Shown one piece after another: positions 54,267 through 63,481 of a stretch of 64,000 nt of DNA. A program made the position numbers and the translations under genes. Each line of letters begins with the position of its first letter. Positions within the stretch are counted from its first letter, which is position 1. Location: contig JAYUJY010000083.1 of NCBI GenBank assembly GCA_043764895.1, forward strand, positions 1-64,000. Direction: 5' to 3'. The notes under the pieces are model-generated. The model made no database searches. It worked only from the letters and a program-made list of their open reading frames with translations, and was not told the origin of the DNA. Source of the stretch: JAAFJU01 sp043764895. Lineage in GTDB: Bacteria > Cyanobacteriota > Cyanobacteriia > Leptolyngbyales > Leptolyngbyaceae.

Positions 54267-54654
54267 GTCAATTTGTCCCTTTTTGAAAATTTGAAAATAA
54301 GTTACAACTACACAATATTACTTAATTCGCCTAATATTGGTTCAGTATGGTTCAGGATGCAATGCTGAATCTGTCCAAAACGGGCCAAAACCAGTTGCAC
54401 AGTTCTCGTCCTGTCCACACAATACTGATGGTCTGACTCTAAAAAGTGGTTCCAGCATCACACTTTACAGGATCTTTTTTATACAATCCGTATATTCACT
54501 TAAACTTTACCTCACCTGTAGACTTCTACACCTCAAGCGATCGCACCGATATTTACACCATCATCGAAATCAGCCTAATCATATTTGAAAATCCGGCCTA
54601 CAACTGGGGGATTCCGAGGCTTACCGGGCGACGAACATTCGCTCAATTACAATA
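54267..54654. other. Intergenic stretch between CsgG-like and RluA-like genes
   Basis: About 390 bp. The two short frames on the + strand (54337, 54446) have no ribosome site and no recognisable content, so I leave them out. The promoter of the CsgG-like gene should lie at its left end. Confidence 0.5.
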
Positions 54655-55560
54655 TTAACGTTTAGCCCATTCTGGAACAGGTGTCACAAACTCTAGTCGA
54701 TCGCCCGATCGGGGATGCCGAAACCCTAATTTCTGCGCGTGCAAAAAGTACCCACAATCTCCCGGCACCGCAATCTCGTCCCAGCTCTGCGCCACGATCG
54801 CCCCGCCCCCACTTTCATACAACGGATCGCCGACTAACGGATGCCCCACCGATGCGAGATGAATCCGAATCTGATGGGGCCTTCCGGTGAAGATTTCAAC
54901 TTCGGCTAGCGTAGAGTCCGATCGCCGCTCCAACACCCGTACCGTACTGCTTGCAACTAATCCCGTTTCAGAGGCTGCGAATAACTCTCCCAACACCGGA
55001 TGCGGAACTTTACCAATGCGAGTCTCAATACCGAACCGATCGCACTGAATCACACCACTCGCCAACGCAACGTACACCTTTTGGATGTCTCGATCGCGCA
55101 TCTGACGGGTCAGTTCAGCCTTCGCCACCGTCGATCGAGCTAGCAACATCAATCCCGAAGTCCCACGTCCCAAACGGTGAATTGGAATCGGTGGGTTCTC
55201 CGGATACAATGCCGACAGCAATCGCAACAGCGTATTCTCCAGAAATCCACCACCGGGCATCACAGGTAATCCTGAGGGTTTGCTAATGACGACTAAATCC
55301 GGATCTTCATGAAGAACCTCGATCGATCGAGGCACCTCGGGTTCGTCCCAAGGTGGACGGTGGTAAACCAGAGTTTGATGTACCTTCAGAATTTCGCTAG
55401 TGTCACACAAGCGATCGCCCAATCTCACCGCGCCCGATCGAATTCGGGATTTCCATTCTGATTTACTTGAATGGGTGTAGCGTTCTGCATAATATTGCAA
55501 CACTGTTTTTCCAGCCGTTTGCTTTGTAATTCGATCATAATAAGTCCAGCCATTGTTCAT
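54655..55560 (-). CDS. RluA-family pseudouridine synthase-like protein with altered active-site motif
   Basis: The 301-residue protein has an N-terminal S4-like part (SEWKSRIRSGAVRLGDRL), then LVVISKPSGLPVMPGG, IHRLGRGTSGLMLLA and EIFTGRPHQIRIHLASVGHPLVGDPLY. In the family the catalytic Asp lies in HRLDxxTSG. Here Gly131 replaces it (HRLGRGTSG). Either this is an RluA-like branch with another acid or an inactive RNA-binding form. Confidence 0.88.
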   Translation of the reverse strand: MNNGWTYYDRITKQTAGKTVLQYYAERYTHSSKSEWKSRIRSGAVRLGDRLCDTSEILKVHQTLVYHRPPWDEPEVPRSIEVLHEDPDLVVISKPSGLPVMPGGGFLENTLLRLLSALYPENPPIPIHRLGRGTSGLMLLARSTVAKAELTRQMRDRDIQKVYVALASGVIQCDRFGIETRIGKVPHPVLGELFAASETGLVASSTVRVLERRSDSTLAEVEIFTGRPHQIRIHLASVGHPLVGDPLYESGGGAIVAQSWDEIAVPGDCGYFLHAQKLGFRHPRSGDRLEFVTPVPEWAKR

Positions 55561-55581
55561 AATCAGACACTTGCGATCGTT

Positions 55582-55609
55582 AGAGTTAAGGGTTCAGAGT
55601 TAAGGGTTC
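55582..55609. repeat. Two tandem 14-bp units
   Basis: AGAGTTAAGGGTTC is present twice in direct succession between the RluA-like and Rpn genes. Confidence 0.6.
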
Positions 55610-55657
55610 AGACGTCAGTTTAATAGTATGATAAAGCTACTGCGTTGAGTAACTCTC

Positions 55658-56545
55658 ATGTCTAATGAAGCAGAGAAAAGTGGTGGAGAGACGATCGATC
55701 ATGACAAGAATTTCAAGGAATTAATTTCGACGTTTTTCCTAGAATTTCTAGAACTGTTTCTGCCGGAAATCGCCAGTACGATCGACCCAGGCTCAATCAA
55801 ATTCTTGCAACAAGAATATTTCACCGATCTAGTCGATGGAGAAAAGAAGATTATTGATTTGTTGGTAGAAGTGAAGCAATCAGGGCGAGATACAACTTTT
55901 CTCATTCATATCGAAGCCCAAGCATCCAGCAAGTCTCATTTCAATAGACGAATATTCCACTATTTTGCAATCCTTCATCAGCGGCACATGAAGGATATCT
56001 ATCCCATCGTGATTTTCTCATTTGATGAACCCTATCGCCCAGAAAAAAACACGTACAAGGTGGAGTTTCCAACCCGCAAGGTCTTGGAATTTAGTTTTGA
56101 ATCGATCCAACTTAATCAATTAAACTGGCGAGACTATCTCAACCAGCAAAACCCCATCGCAGCAGCCCTCATGGCAAAGATGAAAATAGCCAAAGCCGAT
56201 CGACCTAAAGTCAAAGCGGAATGTTTGCGATTATTGGTGACGTTGAAGCTAAATCCCGCAAAGACTCAGCTCATCTCGAAGTTTGTGGATACGTATCTAC
56301 GGCTAGATGTTAAGGAAGAGCAGCTATTTCAAGCAGAAATTGATACAATGGGTACAACTGAAAAAGAGGCAATTATGCAAACCACGACCAGTTGGGAAGA
56401 GAAAGGCATGGAAAAAGGCATGGAGAAGGCGGCTCGATCGATCGGACTCAATCTTCTCCATCAGGGTATTGCACTCGAAACAATTGCTCAAGCCACTGGA
56501 CTCACGATCGCGCAGCTCCAGCAACTTCAAGCTGAATCCAAGTAA
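55658..56545 (+). CDS. Rpn family recombination-promoting nuclease-like protein
   Basis: The 295-residue protein has DHDKNFKELISTFFLEFLELFLPE, then YFTDLVDGEKKIIDLLVEVKQ and TFLIHIEAQASSKSHFNRRIFHYF, with D...E-X-Q of a PD-(D/E)XK fold as in the Rpn/DUF4351-type family. The C-terminal end GIALETIAQATGLTIAQLQQLQAESK is the usual helical tail. Such proteins are common and often mobile in cyanobacteria. Confidence 0.88.
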   Translation: MSNEAEKSGGETIDHDKNFKELISTFFLEFLELFLPEIASTIDPGSIKFLQQEYFTDLVDGEKKIIDLLVEVKQSGRDTTFLIHIEAQASSKSHFNRRIFHYFAILHQRHMKDIYPIVIFSFDEPYRPEKNTYKVEFPTRKVLEFSFESIQLNQLNWRDYLNQQNPIAAALMAKMKIAKADRPKVKAECLRLLVTLKLNPAKTQLISKFVDTYLRLDVKEEQLFQAEIDTMGTTEKEAIMQTTTSWEEKGMEKGMEKAARSIGLNLLHQGIALETIAQATGLTIAQLQQLQAESK

Positions 56546-56561
56546 AACGATCGCTATCTTT

Positions 56562-57890
56562 TTATCCTCTCGGTCTCACCACCGAATTTGGAAACAGTGA
56601 TTGGAATCCTGCGATACGATCGATCACATTTTCGGGGGCGTCGTCCCAGAGACTTTCATAGTAGAAGTATGAGACCCCTAAGCCTCGCTGTTGAGTTGTT
56701 TTGGTTTGAGATTTGATCTGTTCAATCGAAATAGGACGACGACGTAACCCCGTTAGAATCCCGATCGCAGTCGAGACCCGCTGCTGCGATTCAAGGATTT
56801 CAGGACGGTTGATTTTAGCTGTGAAGCTGTTAAGGTCCGATCGATAGACCTGCATGATCACCTCATCTACTAACCCCTGCCGAACCCAGTTCAACCAATC
56901 TTGCAAAGTAAGCTTGTAAGCATGATCGTAATAGTTGGGTGAAATCGAGAAAATAGCCTTGGGTTTACGGGACTTTACCGCCTGATTGAGTTGCTTGACA
57001 AACAAAGTAATCTTATCTGCTCGCCATTTTACCCAAGCACTATCCGCCACATTGGAAGGGGGAAGTTTCTTCGTTTCTTGTTGATACAACGCCCTAGTAT
57101 AAGCATCGTAACCAAACTCACGGGGCAGACCTAAATTATCATCAAACTGCACCCCATCAACGTCATAGTTCATCACCGCTTCCATCACTAACTCAGTCAA
57201 AAAACGCTGCACATCCGCATGAAATGGATTAAGCCACGCCACTTCACCCGCCGGACCCCCCGAAACTTGAGATCCATCGCGAGTTTGGGTGAGCCAGTCC
57301 GGATGCAACGTCGCAAGTTCAGACGTTTGTGGCACCATGAACCCAAACTCAAACCACGGAATGACGAGCAGATTTTGTCCGTGAGCCTGATTCACCAAGT
57401 CCGCCAAAATATCGTGTCCATCCGTCCCCCGCCGAACAAACGGCTGAATCCCATAACGCGATGCGACAGCGCTCGGAAAATTCACGTACCCCGAATTCCA
57501 CACCACTGGATAAATCGTATTGAAATTCAACGATCGCAACTGGCTCATCGCATTGCGGACCTTAGCGCGATTTTCTAACATCGGTAAATCATTATTCGTC
57601 ATCCACACGCCGCGAATTTCAGTCCGAGGAATGGCGGGCACGAGCGGCGCTATCGGGATGTTAATCGGTGACGGCATCCCCAGATCAGGTACGGGATTTG
57701 GCGGGGCGATCGGCGTTTGGTTCCAAGAGGGCGCAGGGGGAGGAGCGGGCGTGAGGCGGGGAATACTCACCTTCGGAAACAAAACCGGACGAAAAGGCGG
57801 TTGTTGCGCTGTTGCGCCGCCCGATATCGTAACTATCACCACCAGAATTGCTAAGGTGATCGCAAACCAACGTTTTGAACGCGTAGACAT
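56562..57890 (-). CDS. Glycoside hydrolase-like GHL10 (DUF187-type) secreted protein
   Basis: The 442-residue protein has a signal-anchor (WFAITLAILVVIVTISGG), a proline-rich linker (residues 30-85) and a TIM-barrel domain: EIRGVWMTNNDLPML, NTIYPVVWNSGYVNFPS, LLVIPWFEFGF, MNYDVDGVQFDDNLGLPREFGYD and FSISPNYYDHAYKLTLQDW. These are GHL10-type blocks. It probably acts on cell-wall or extracellular glycan. Confidence 0.9.
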   Translation of the reverse strand: MSTRSKRWFAITLAILVVIVTISGGATAQQPPFRPVLFPKVSIPRLTPAPPPAPSWNQTPIAPPNPVPDLGMPSPINIPIAPLVPAIPRTEIRGVWMTNNDLPMLENRAKVRNAMSQLRSLNFNTIYPVVWNSGYVNFPSAVASRYGIQPFVRRGTDGHDILADLVNQAHGQNLLVIPWFEFGFMVPQTSELATLHPDWLTQTRDGSQVSGGPAGEVAWLNPFHADVQRFLTELVMEAVMNYDVDGVQFDDNLGLPREFGYDAYTRALYQQETKKLPPSNVADSAWVKWRADKITLFVKQLNQAVKSRKPKAIFSISPNYYDHAYKLTLQDWLNWVRQGLVDEVIMQVYRSDLNSFTAKINRPEILESQQRVSTAIGILTGLRRRPISIEQIKSQTKTTQQRGLGVSYFYYESLWDDAPENVIDRIAGFQSLFPNSVVRPRG

Positions 57891-57982
57891 AAAAATCAGG
57901 GAATGGAGGTCAGAGAATGAAATACAACCGATCGATCGCAGATTCTAGTGTAGACCGATGTTTTTACCCTGACGATCGAAAG

Positions 57983-58663
57983 TCAACGTTTGTTGCGGGT
58001 CCATCTGAGCATCAATATGCAGGTCATCAACCAAAGAAATCCTACGGCATATCCAGCCAAAACGTCGGTGGGATAATGAACGCCCAAATACAAACGACTC
58101 AACCCAATCAATGAAATGAGTCCGACTGCAATGCCATAAATCGATCGAGACTGTCGAGGATATCGATCGGCCAATACATACGCCAGAAACCCATACAGCA
58201 CAAACGATCCCATCGCATGGCCACTGGGAAACCCGTAGGATGTTTCCCTAATCAACCTCGGCCACAGCATGGGACGAGGCCGGACGAACGCTAATTTCAT
58301 GCCTTGATTGAGAACTAGTGTGCCCACACAGGCGATCGTCAATGCTCCGGCTTCAAGACGCTGTTGTTGCCGCAGAAACCACCCAAAACTCATAGCCACG
58401 ACCACAACGACCACTTCTGGATTGCCCAACCGAGTGATGTTAAGCATGAGATAATCTAACCCTGGGTTAGTCCACTGATGCAATCTCAGCAGTAGAATTG
58501 TATCAAACTGAAAGGATTCTTTTTCCCACACTTCTTGGCAAAGCCAACCTAATCCTGTTAACAATAGTAAAGATCCTGCTAGACCTAGGATTCCGGTGGT
58601 AGTCAGTTGATTTAAGAATTTCGATCGACCAGTAGCAGATGTAAACTGTGTCAGTAATTTCAT
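57983..58663 (-). CDS. PAP2 family phosphatase
   Basis: The 226-residue membrane protein (five or six segments) carries KLAFVRPRP (K-X6-RP), YGFPSGHAMGS (PSGH) and SRLYLGVHYPTDVLAGY (SR-X5-H), the three motifs of lipid phosphatases such as undecaprenyl pyrophosphate or phosphatidate phosphatases. Substrate is unknown. Confidence 0.94.
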   Translation of the reverse strand: MKLLTQFTSATGRSKFLNQLTTTGILGLAGSLLLLTGLGWLCQEVWEKESFQFDTILLLRLHQWTNPGLDYLMLNITRLGNPEVVVVVVAMSFGWFLRQQQRLEAGALTIACVGTLVLNQGMKLAFVRPRPMLWPRLIRETSYGFPSGHAMGSFVLYGFLAYVLADRYPRQSRSIYGIAVGLISLIGLSRLYLGVHYPTDVLAGYAVGFLWLMTCILMLRWTRNKR

Positions 58664-58759
58664 AGGATATATAAGTAAAAATCGGCTGATCGTTGATCTT
58701 AAAAGATAGTCAATTGATGAGACAAATTTGCATTTACATGTGTGAAAATCGAAGGTATT

Positions 58760-59626
58760 TTAAGCATCACTCGACTGTCGCAGTTGCTGAATTTGAGCAA
58801 CCGTCAGGTCAGTCATTTGCGCAACTGTTGCTTCATCAAAATTTAATAACAGCCGCCGAGCGATCGTAATTTTAGCTTGCTCTAACCCTTCTTGCAGCCC
58901 TTCTGTCCTTCCTTGCTCCAACCCTAGGGCGATCGCATTCCGCTGGTCGTGGATAAACATTTCGCGGTTCTCTAAATCTTCGAGTTCTTCTTGGCTGAGA
59001 TTAGCTTGATTTGCGACGGTAAAAGCTTGTTGAATAGCAGGAATACTTTCCATTGATTGCGGAATCGATTCAAGCTGACGTGCATTTTGGAGAAAATAAA
59101 TCCATTTTGCTGTCAAATCATCCACTTCACTGAGCGCCTTATGGAACTTTGGCAGTTCCACAAAAACAAGTTCCAGACCGTCGATCGAATGGTCACTCAA
59201 TCGATCCTTTTCCTTCAGGACAAACCGTGAAATGACAGCATCTAAGTTTTTAAACATCTCAAAATCAGTAATCGTCAGCGCAATCACAGGGTTAAGTAAG
59301 GTGTAGTCATCACCAATACTAAGCTGAGTTGAATAGGCTTTCGCGGCATTGTACAATACCCGTTGTTCAAATCCTTTGACGTTCAGCACCTGCATCTCAA
59401 TAATGACGATTTGACCACCGGAAATCGTTGCCTTAACATCCAGGAAGGTGTCTTTCATTCCCCGGATTCGTGGGGCTTGATAGGGATTTATGATATCGAC
59501 GGACTGTACAACATTATCACCGCCATATAAAATTCCATTTAGAAAACTCACCAAGATTTCATGGCTCTGTTCGGAGCCAAATATTTTCTTGAAGGCAAAG
59601 TCAGTTTTGGGATTAATGAAGATCAT
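58760..59626 (-). CDS. Rpn family recombination-promoting nuclease-like protein
   Basis: The 288-residue protein begins MIFINPKTDFAFKKIFGSEQSHEILVSFLNGILY and has DVKATISGGQIVIIEMQV (D...E-X-Q), then the typical linker YLGFEQRVLYNAAKAYSTQL-like segment. The C-terminal LEQGRTEGLQEGLEQAKITIARRLL repeat and TVAQMTDLTVAQIQQLRQ tail are usual for this transposase-like Rpn group. Not closely similar to the 55658 protein in the N-terminal part. Confidence 0.9.
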   Translation of the reverse strand: MIFINPKTDFAFKKIFGSEQSHEILVSFLNGILYGGDNVVQSVDIINPYQAPRIRGMKDTFLDVKATISGGQIVIIEMQVLNVKGFEQRVLYNAAKAYSTQLSIGDDYTLLNPVIALTITDFEMFKNLDAVISRFVLKEKDRLSDHSIDGLELVFVELPKFHKALSEVDDLTAKWIYFLQNARQLESIPQSMESIPAIQQAFTVANQANLSQEELEDLENREMFIHDQRNAIALGLEQGRTEGLQEGLEQAKITIARRLLLNFDEATVAQMTDLTVAQIQQLRQSSDA

Positions 59627-59697
59627 GGGCGATCGAGATACATCTAAACTTATTTAATCTTAGCATGGCAGACGATTTGCATTTTAAGTCCTAATTT

Positions 59698-60423
59698 CTA
59701 TCCAAGGGCGATCGCTTTTTCAGGAGCAGCTTCGGTTTCTAGATCATAGGATTCCAGCATTCCATCTTCCATGTGAATCAATCGATCGGCCACATCCAAA
59801 ATTCGATTATCGTGCGTCACCAACATCACTGCCGAACCCCGTTCTTTGGCCAACTTTCGCATAATTTCCACCGCATCTCGCCCCGATTTTTTATCCAATG
59901 CGGCGGTCGGTTCATCCGCTAGAATTAATTTTGGATTCGACACCAACGCCCGCGCGATCGCAACCCGCTGCTTTTGGCCGCCCGACAATTGATCCGTATA
60001 CTTCGCCATCTGATCCGACAAGCCCACTGCCGCTAACATGTCTTTTGCCATCTCTTCGCGTTCTTTTGCTGAGAGATGCGTATGCAATTCCAAGGACATC
60101 ATCACATTTTGCGTGGTCGTTAGGGACTTTAGCAAGTTGTGCGCCTGGAAGATATAGCCAATGTTTCGTCGCAGCGCAACCCGCACCGCCTCGGAGGAAT
60201 TCAACAACTCTTGCCCCAACACCTTCAGACTTCCTTCCTGGGTCGATCGAAGTGCCCCAATCAATGTCAACAATGTCGTTTTTCCCGAACCTGACGGCCC
60301 GGTCATAATGACGACTTCTCCCGGTTCCACTATTGTCGTCGCCCCAAAGAGAATTTGTTTGCGTAAATTGCCACTGCCAAAATAATGATTCACGCCAGCA
60401 ATTGAAATAATCGGTTCTGTCAT
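59698..60423 (-). CDS. devA: DevA-type ABC transporter ATP-binding protein
   Basis: The 241-residue protein shows VIMTGPSGSGKTTLLTLIGAL (Walker A), YIFQAHNLL, QLSGGQKQRVAIARALV (signature) and LILADEPTAALD (Walker B), with VTHD. DevA proteins power DevBCA-type glycolipid exporters in cyanobacteria. It follows devC by 48 bp on the same strand. The membrane fusion protein DevB is not in the window. Confidence 0.92.
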   Translation of the reverse strand: MTEPIISIAGVNHYFGSGNLRKQILFGATTIVEPGEVVIMTGPSGSGKTTLLTLIGALRSTQEGSLKVLGQELLNSSEAVRVALRRNIGYIFQAHNLLKSLTTTQNVMMSLELHTHLSAKEREEMAKDMLAAVGLSDQMAKYTDQLSGGQKQRVAIARALVSNPKLILADEPTAALDKKSGRDAVEIMRKLAKERGSAVMLVTHDNRILDVADRLIHMEDGMLESYDLETEAAPEKAIALG

Positions 60424-60470
60424 GGTTTAGGAAGTGGTTTGGTGTTTTAAACTTTAAGCAGCGTTCTGAT

Positions 60471-61712
60471 TTAGAAAATATCTGCGGGATCGGCCTCCTG
60501 AACTTTTCGGACCGCGATCGCCCCTGAAATGACGCACATCATAACCGCTAAACAAAAGACGGTGAACGTCCGATCGGTCGTCATCGCTAGCGGTAAAGCT
60601 GTCGCATTACGAGTGAGGGTATACATGCCATTACTTAGGAGAAACCCAGGAATGAAGCCCATCACCGACAAAATCAATGCCTCCTGAAACACAACTTTGA
60701 GTAAATAACGGTTTTTATAACCCATTGCCTTCAGCGTTGCATATTCTGGCAAGTGATCGGATACGTCAGTGTATAAGATCTGATACACGATGACGATACC
60801 AACCAGGAATCCGATCACAGCACCTAACGTGAAAATGAATCCAATGGACGTACTGTTCTGCCAGTATTTCCGCTCCACTTCCACAAATGCCTTCTTCGTC
60901 AACACCCGAATTTCCCCCACAATGAAGTCCTCCCTGGCTTCCTCTGGTTTGAGGAGACGATTCACTCGGTATGCACCGGGCAATGCTCGTCTAACCGCTT
61001 CTAGTGATTTATAAAGATCCGCACCTTGTTTCAATTTGACAATGCCAATATTGATTTCACCCCTGTCACGCCGGGTAAAAATCCTGAGGAAATTGGATTC
61101 ACTGGTCAACACGTTGCCATCGGCCCCAAAGGACGCACCCAGTTCAAACAAGCCATCTATGGTCACTTTTCGATCGCTAATCTCCGTAACAATAGATTTA
61201 CCCTGCTTCTGATATTCCTCAAACTTTGTCGGAATGGGTCCAAATTCCGCCCGAGATTGTTTGTCAAACAAAATACGGTCTTCTATCTTTAGCAGCTTCC
61301 GCGCTGCTGCATCGTAACCGGATACACTCAATACGTCGTCATTGGGATCAACGCCCAGCACCATGATCTGACGAGTCTGAGACTTGGGCAACTCTTCCCA
61401 AAACGGATTTTTCCACAGCCCAAACCCAACATAGACTGGACTAATATTTTCGACCGTTTCCAAGCCTAGCAAGCCATAGAGCCGACGCTGAGGAAAACTT
61501 TGGATGGAGATAAGTGAATTCGATCGAGTACTGAGCAACATAATGTCGCCCTTAACGTTTTCGTGGAACCGAATCGCACTATTGAAGAGCGCATCCCGAA
61601 AACCCAACTGCACAAACATCAAAAACACCGCAAAGCCAATGCCTGCGATTGCAATCAGCAATCGGACTCGTTCGCGTTTGAGTTGTAGCCAAGCCAATGG
61701 AATTACAAACAT
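60471..61712 (-). CDS. devC: DevC-type ABC transporter permease
   Basis: The product from ATG 61712 (MFVIPLAWLQLKRERVRLLIAIAGIGFAVFLMFVQLGFRD) has one N-terminal membrane segment, a periplasmic domain and three C-terminal segments (FIFTLGAVIGFLVGIVIVYQILYTDV, LILSVMGFIPGFLLSN, TFTVFCLAVMMCVISGAIAVRK), the MacB/FtsX-type layout. It lies between amt and devA. The TTG at 61742 is a less likely start. Confidence 0.92.
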   Translation of the reverse strand: MFVIPLAWLQLKRERVRLLIAIAGIGFAVFLMFVQLGFRDALFNSAIRFHENVKGDIMLLSTRSNSLISIQSFPQRRLYGLLGLETVENISPVYVGFGLWKNPFWEELPKSQTRQIMVLGVDPNDDVLSVSGYDAAARKLLKIEDRILFDKQSRAEFGPIPTKFEEYQKQGKSIVTEISDRKVTIDGLFELGASFGADGNVLTSESNFLRIFTRRDRGEINIGIVKLKQGADLYKSLEAVRRALPGAYRVNRLLKPEEAREDFIVGEIRVLTKKAFVEVERKYWQNSTSIGFIFTLGAVIGFLVGIVIVYQILYTDVSDHLPEYATLKAMGYKNRYLLKVVFQEALILSVMGFIPGFLLSNGMYTLTRNATALPLAMTTDRTFTVFCLAVMMCVISGAIAVRKVQEADPADIF

Positions 61713-61831
61713 TATAGATTTGGGTTCGCAGCAGGACGTCAATTGCTTACTATTCTAAGCGCTCACGTCCCTCGATCGCTCAGGATGACTGTTCCGGATC
61801 AATCCTCAACTCTCGACGTCCTCCTAGAAAC

Positions 61832-61861
61832 AAAAATGGGGGGGACTTAGGATCCTCCCCC
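61832..61861 (-). terminator. Terminator of the amt gene
   Basis: GGGGGA pairs with TCCCCC around CTTAGGATCC, and on the minus strand ATTTTTG follows the stem. It lies 55 bp after the amt stop. Confidence 0.8.
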
Positions 61862-61915
61862 TCACATCGATAAACTAACCGATCGCACATTCATCAACGC
61901 GCATCGAAAAACTGA

Positions 61916-63481
61916 CTACACGCGACTCCGCATCATATCAGGAAGGACATCTTTTGCGAAACCGGAGTAGCCTTCCATTCCATGTTCACTAATATCTAAA
62001 CCCTCCATTTCTTCATGTTCTTTCACGCGAATTCCTAGCGTTGCTTTTAGAACTCCCCAGAAAATACCGGATAACAATGCGGTCGTCGCTGCAACCGTCA
62101 CAACACCCACCACTTGATACCACAATTGTTCCAATCCACCGCCGTAGAAGAGTCCAGCTTTCGGTGCTGCCGAGGTAAAAAAGAGAGCCGTGTCCTTAAA
62201 GGCTTCATTGTTAAGACCGACGGAAAAAAGACCCACAGCGATCGTTCCCCAAGTACCATTGACGAGGTGAACAGAGACCGCCCCGACCGGATCATCGATT
62301 TTCAACTTGTCAAAAAAACCAACGGCAAAGACCACTAGTACTCCAGCGACGGTTCCAATGATCGCAGCGGAAGGAAGTGTAATAAACGAGCAGCCTGCGG
62401 TGACGGCTACTAGTCCGGCCAAAACGCCATTGATGACCATAGAGAGATCAGGCTTGCCCAAAACTAGCCAAGCAACAACCGTTGAGGCAATTCCTCCAAA
62501 GGCACCTGCGGTGTTAGTGGTTAAGGCAATGTGCGCAATCAGTCCCGGATTCACGGCCATGGTCGAACCGGAGTTGAAGCCAAACCAGCCAAACCAGAGA
62601 ATTAAGCACCCCAAAGTCGCAATTCCCATATTGTGACCGGGCATCGCATTGCTGCTGCCATTGGCGTTGTAACGACCAAGACGGGGACCGAGGAAAATTG
62701 CGCCCATTAGTGCTCCAGTGCCGCCCATCAGGTGAACTACTGTCGAACCTGCAAAATCAAAGAACCCCATCTTAGCCAGCCAGCCACCGCCCCAAACCCA
62801 GTGTCCCGTTATGGGATAGGCAATCCCAACAAACAGCAAGCTAAAGATTAGGAAGTCAACAAATTTTATCCGCTCTGCGACTGCGCCAGAAACAATAGTT
62901 GCCGCTGTTCCGGCGAAGGCTAGTTGGAAAAAGAACTTTGCGGCGAGGGGAACACCTGTCCAATTCAATGAGCCGAAAATCCCTTTGTAGTCTGCCATGA
63001 TCGCAGGACTATTGTCTGCACCTTGAATAAAAAATCCACCACTTGTTCCAATAAAACCATTCCCATCACTAAACATCAACCCAAACCCGATCGCCCAAAA
63101 AGCGACGGTAGAAAGGGCAAAGACAATTAAGTTCTTAGTCAGGACGTTAACAGCATTTTTTTGCCGACACATTCCAGCTTCTAACATACAAAAACCTGCA
63201 TTCATGAAGATGACTAGCATCGCCGCGATCATCACCCAGACGGTATCTAAACCAACCCGCAGATCTTTCATATCCTGCGCGACTTTAGTCATGTCAGGTG
63301 GCGCATTTTGGGCAACAGCCGCAAGATTCCAAATGAGGACAATGGCGATAGCCGCTGGAAGACTTGCTTGCCAGCTTGGCATGAGCTGCCGGAACCACCG
63401 AACTGCAAACAGCTTTTCCGCAAATCGTGCGATCGATCCAGGCTCTGGCGATCGCTTCGACAACTTTCTCGAAATCATCAT
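61916..63481 (-). CDS. amt: Ammonium transporter
   Basis: The 521-residue protein has a long N-terminal part including a signal-type segment (ASLPAAIAIVLIWNLAAVAQ) and about eleven membrane segments. MNAGFCMLEAGMCRQKN, NWTGVPLAAKFFFQLAFAGTAATIVSGAVAERIKF, HLMGGTGALMGAIFLGPR and WFGWFGFNSGS are Amt signatures. The channel Ser/Trp and twin-His positions (HLMGG and HLVNGTWG) are in place. It carries ammonium across the membrane, and is normally nitrogen-regulated. Confidence 0.96.
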   Translation of the reverse strand: MMISRKLSKRSPEPGSIARFAEKLFAVRWFRQLMPSWQASLPAAIAIVLIWNLAAVAQNAPPDMTKVAQDMKDLRVGLDTVWVMIAAMLVIFMNAGFCMLEAGMCRQKNAVNVLTKNLIVFALSTVAFWAIGFGLMFSDGNGFIGTSGGFFIQGADNSPAIMADYKGIFGSLNWTGVPLAAKFFFQLAFAGTAATIVSGAVAERIKFVDFLIFSLLFVGIAYPITGHWVWGGGWLAKMGFFDFAGSTVVHLMGGTGALMGAIFLGPRLGRYNANGSSNAMPGHNMGIATLGCLILWFGWFGFNSGSTMAVNPGLIAHIALTTNTAGAFGGIASTVVAWLVLGKPDLSMVINGVLAGLVAVTAGCSFITLPSAAIIGTVAGVLVVFAVGFFDKLKIDDPVGAVSVHLVNGTWGTIAVGLFSVGLNNEAFKDTALFFTSAAPKAGLFYGGGLEQLWYQVVGVVTVAATTALLSGIFWGVLKATLGIRVKEHEEMEGLDISEHGMEGYSGFAKDVLPDMMRSRV

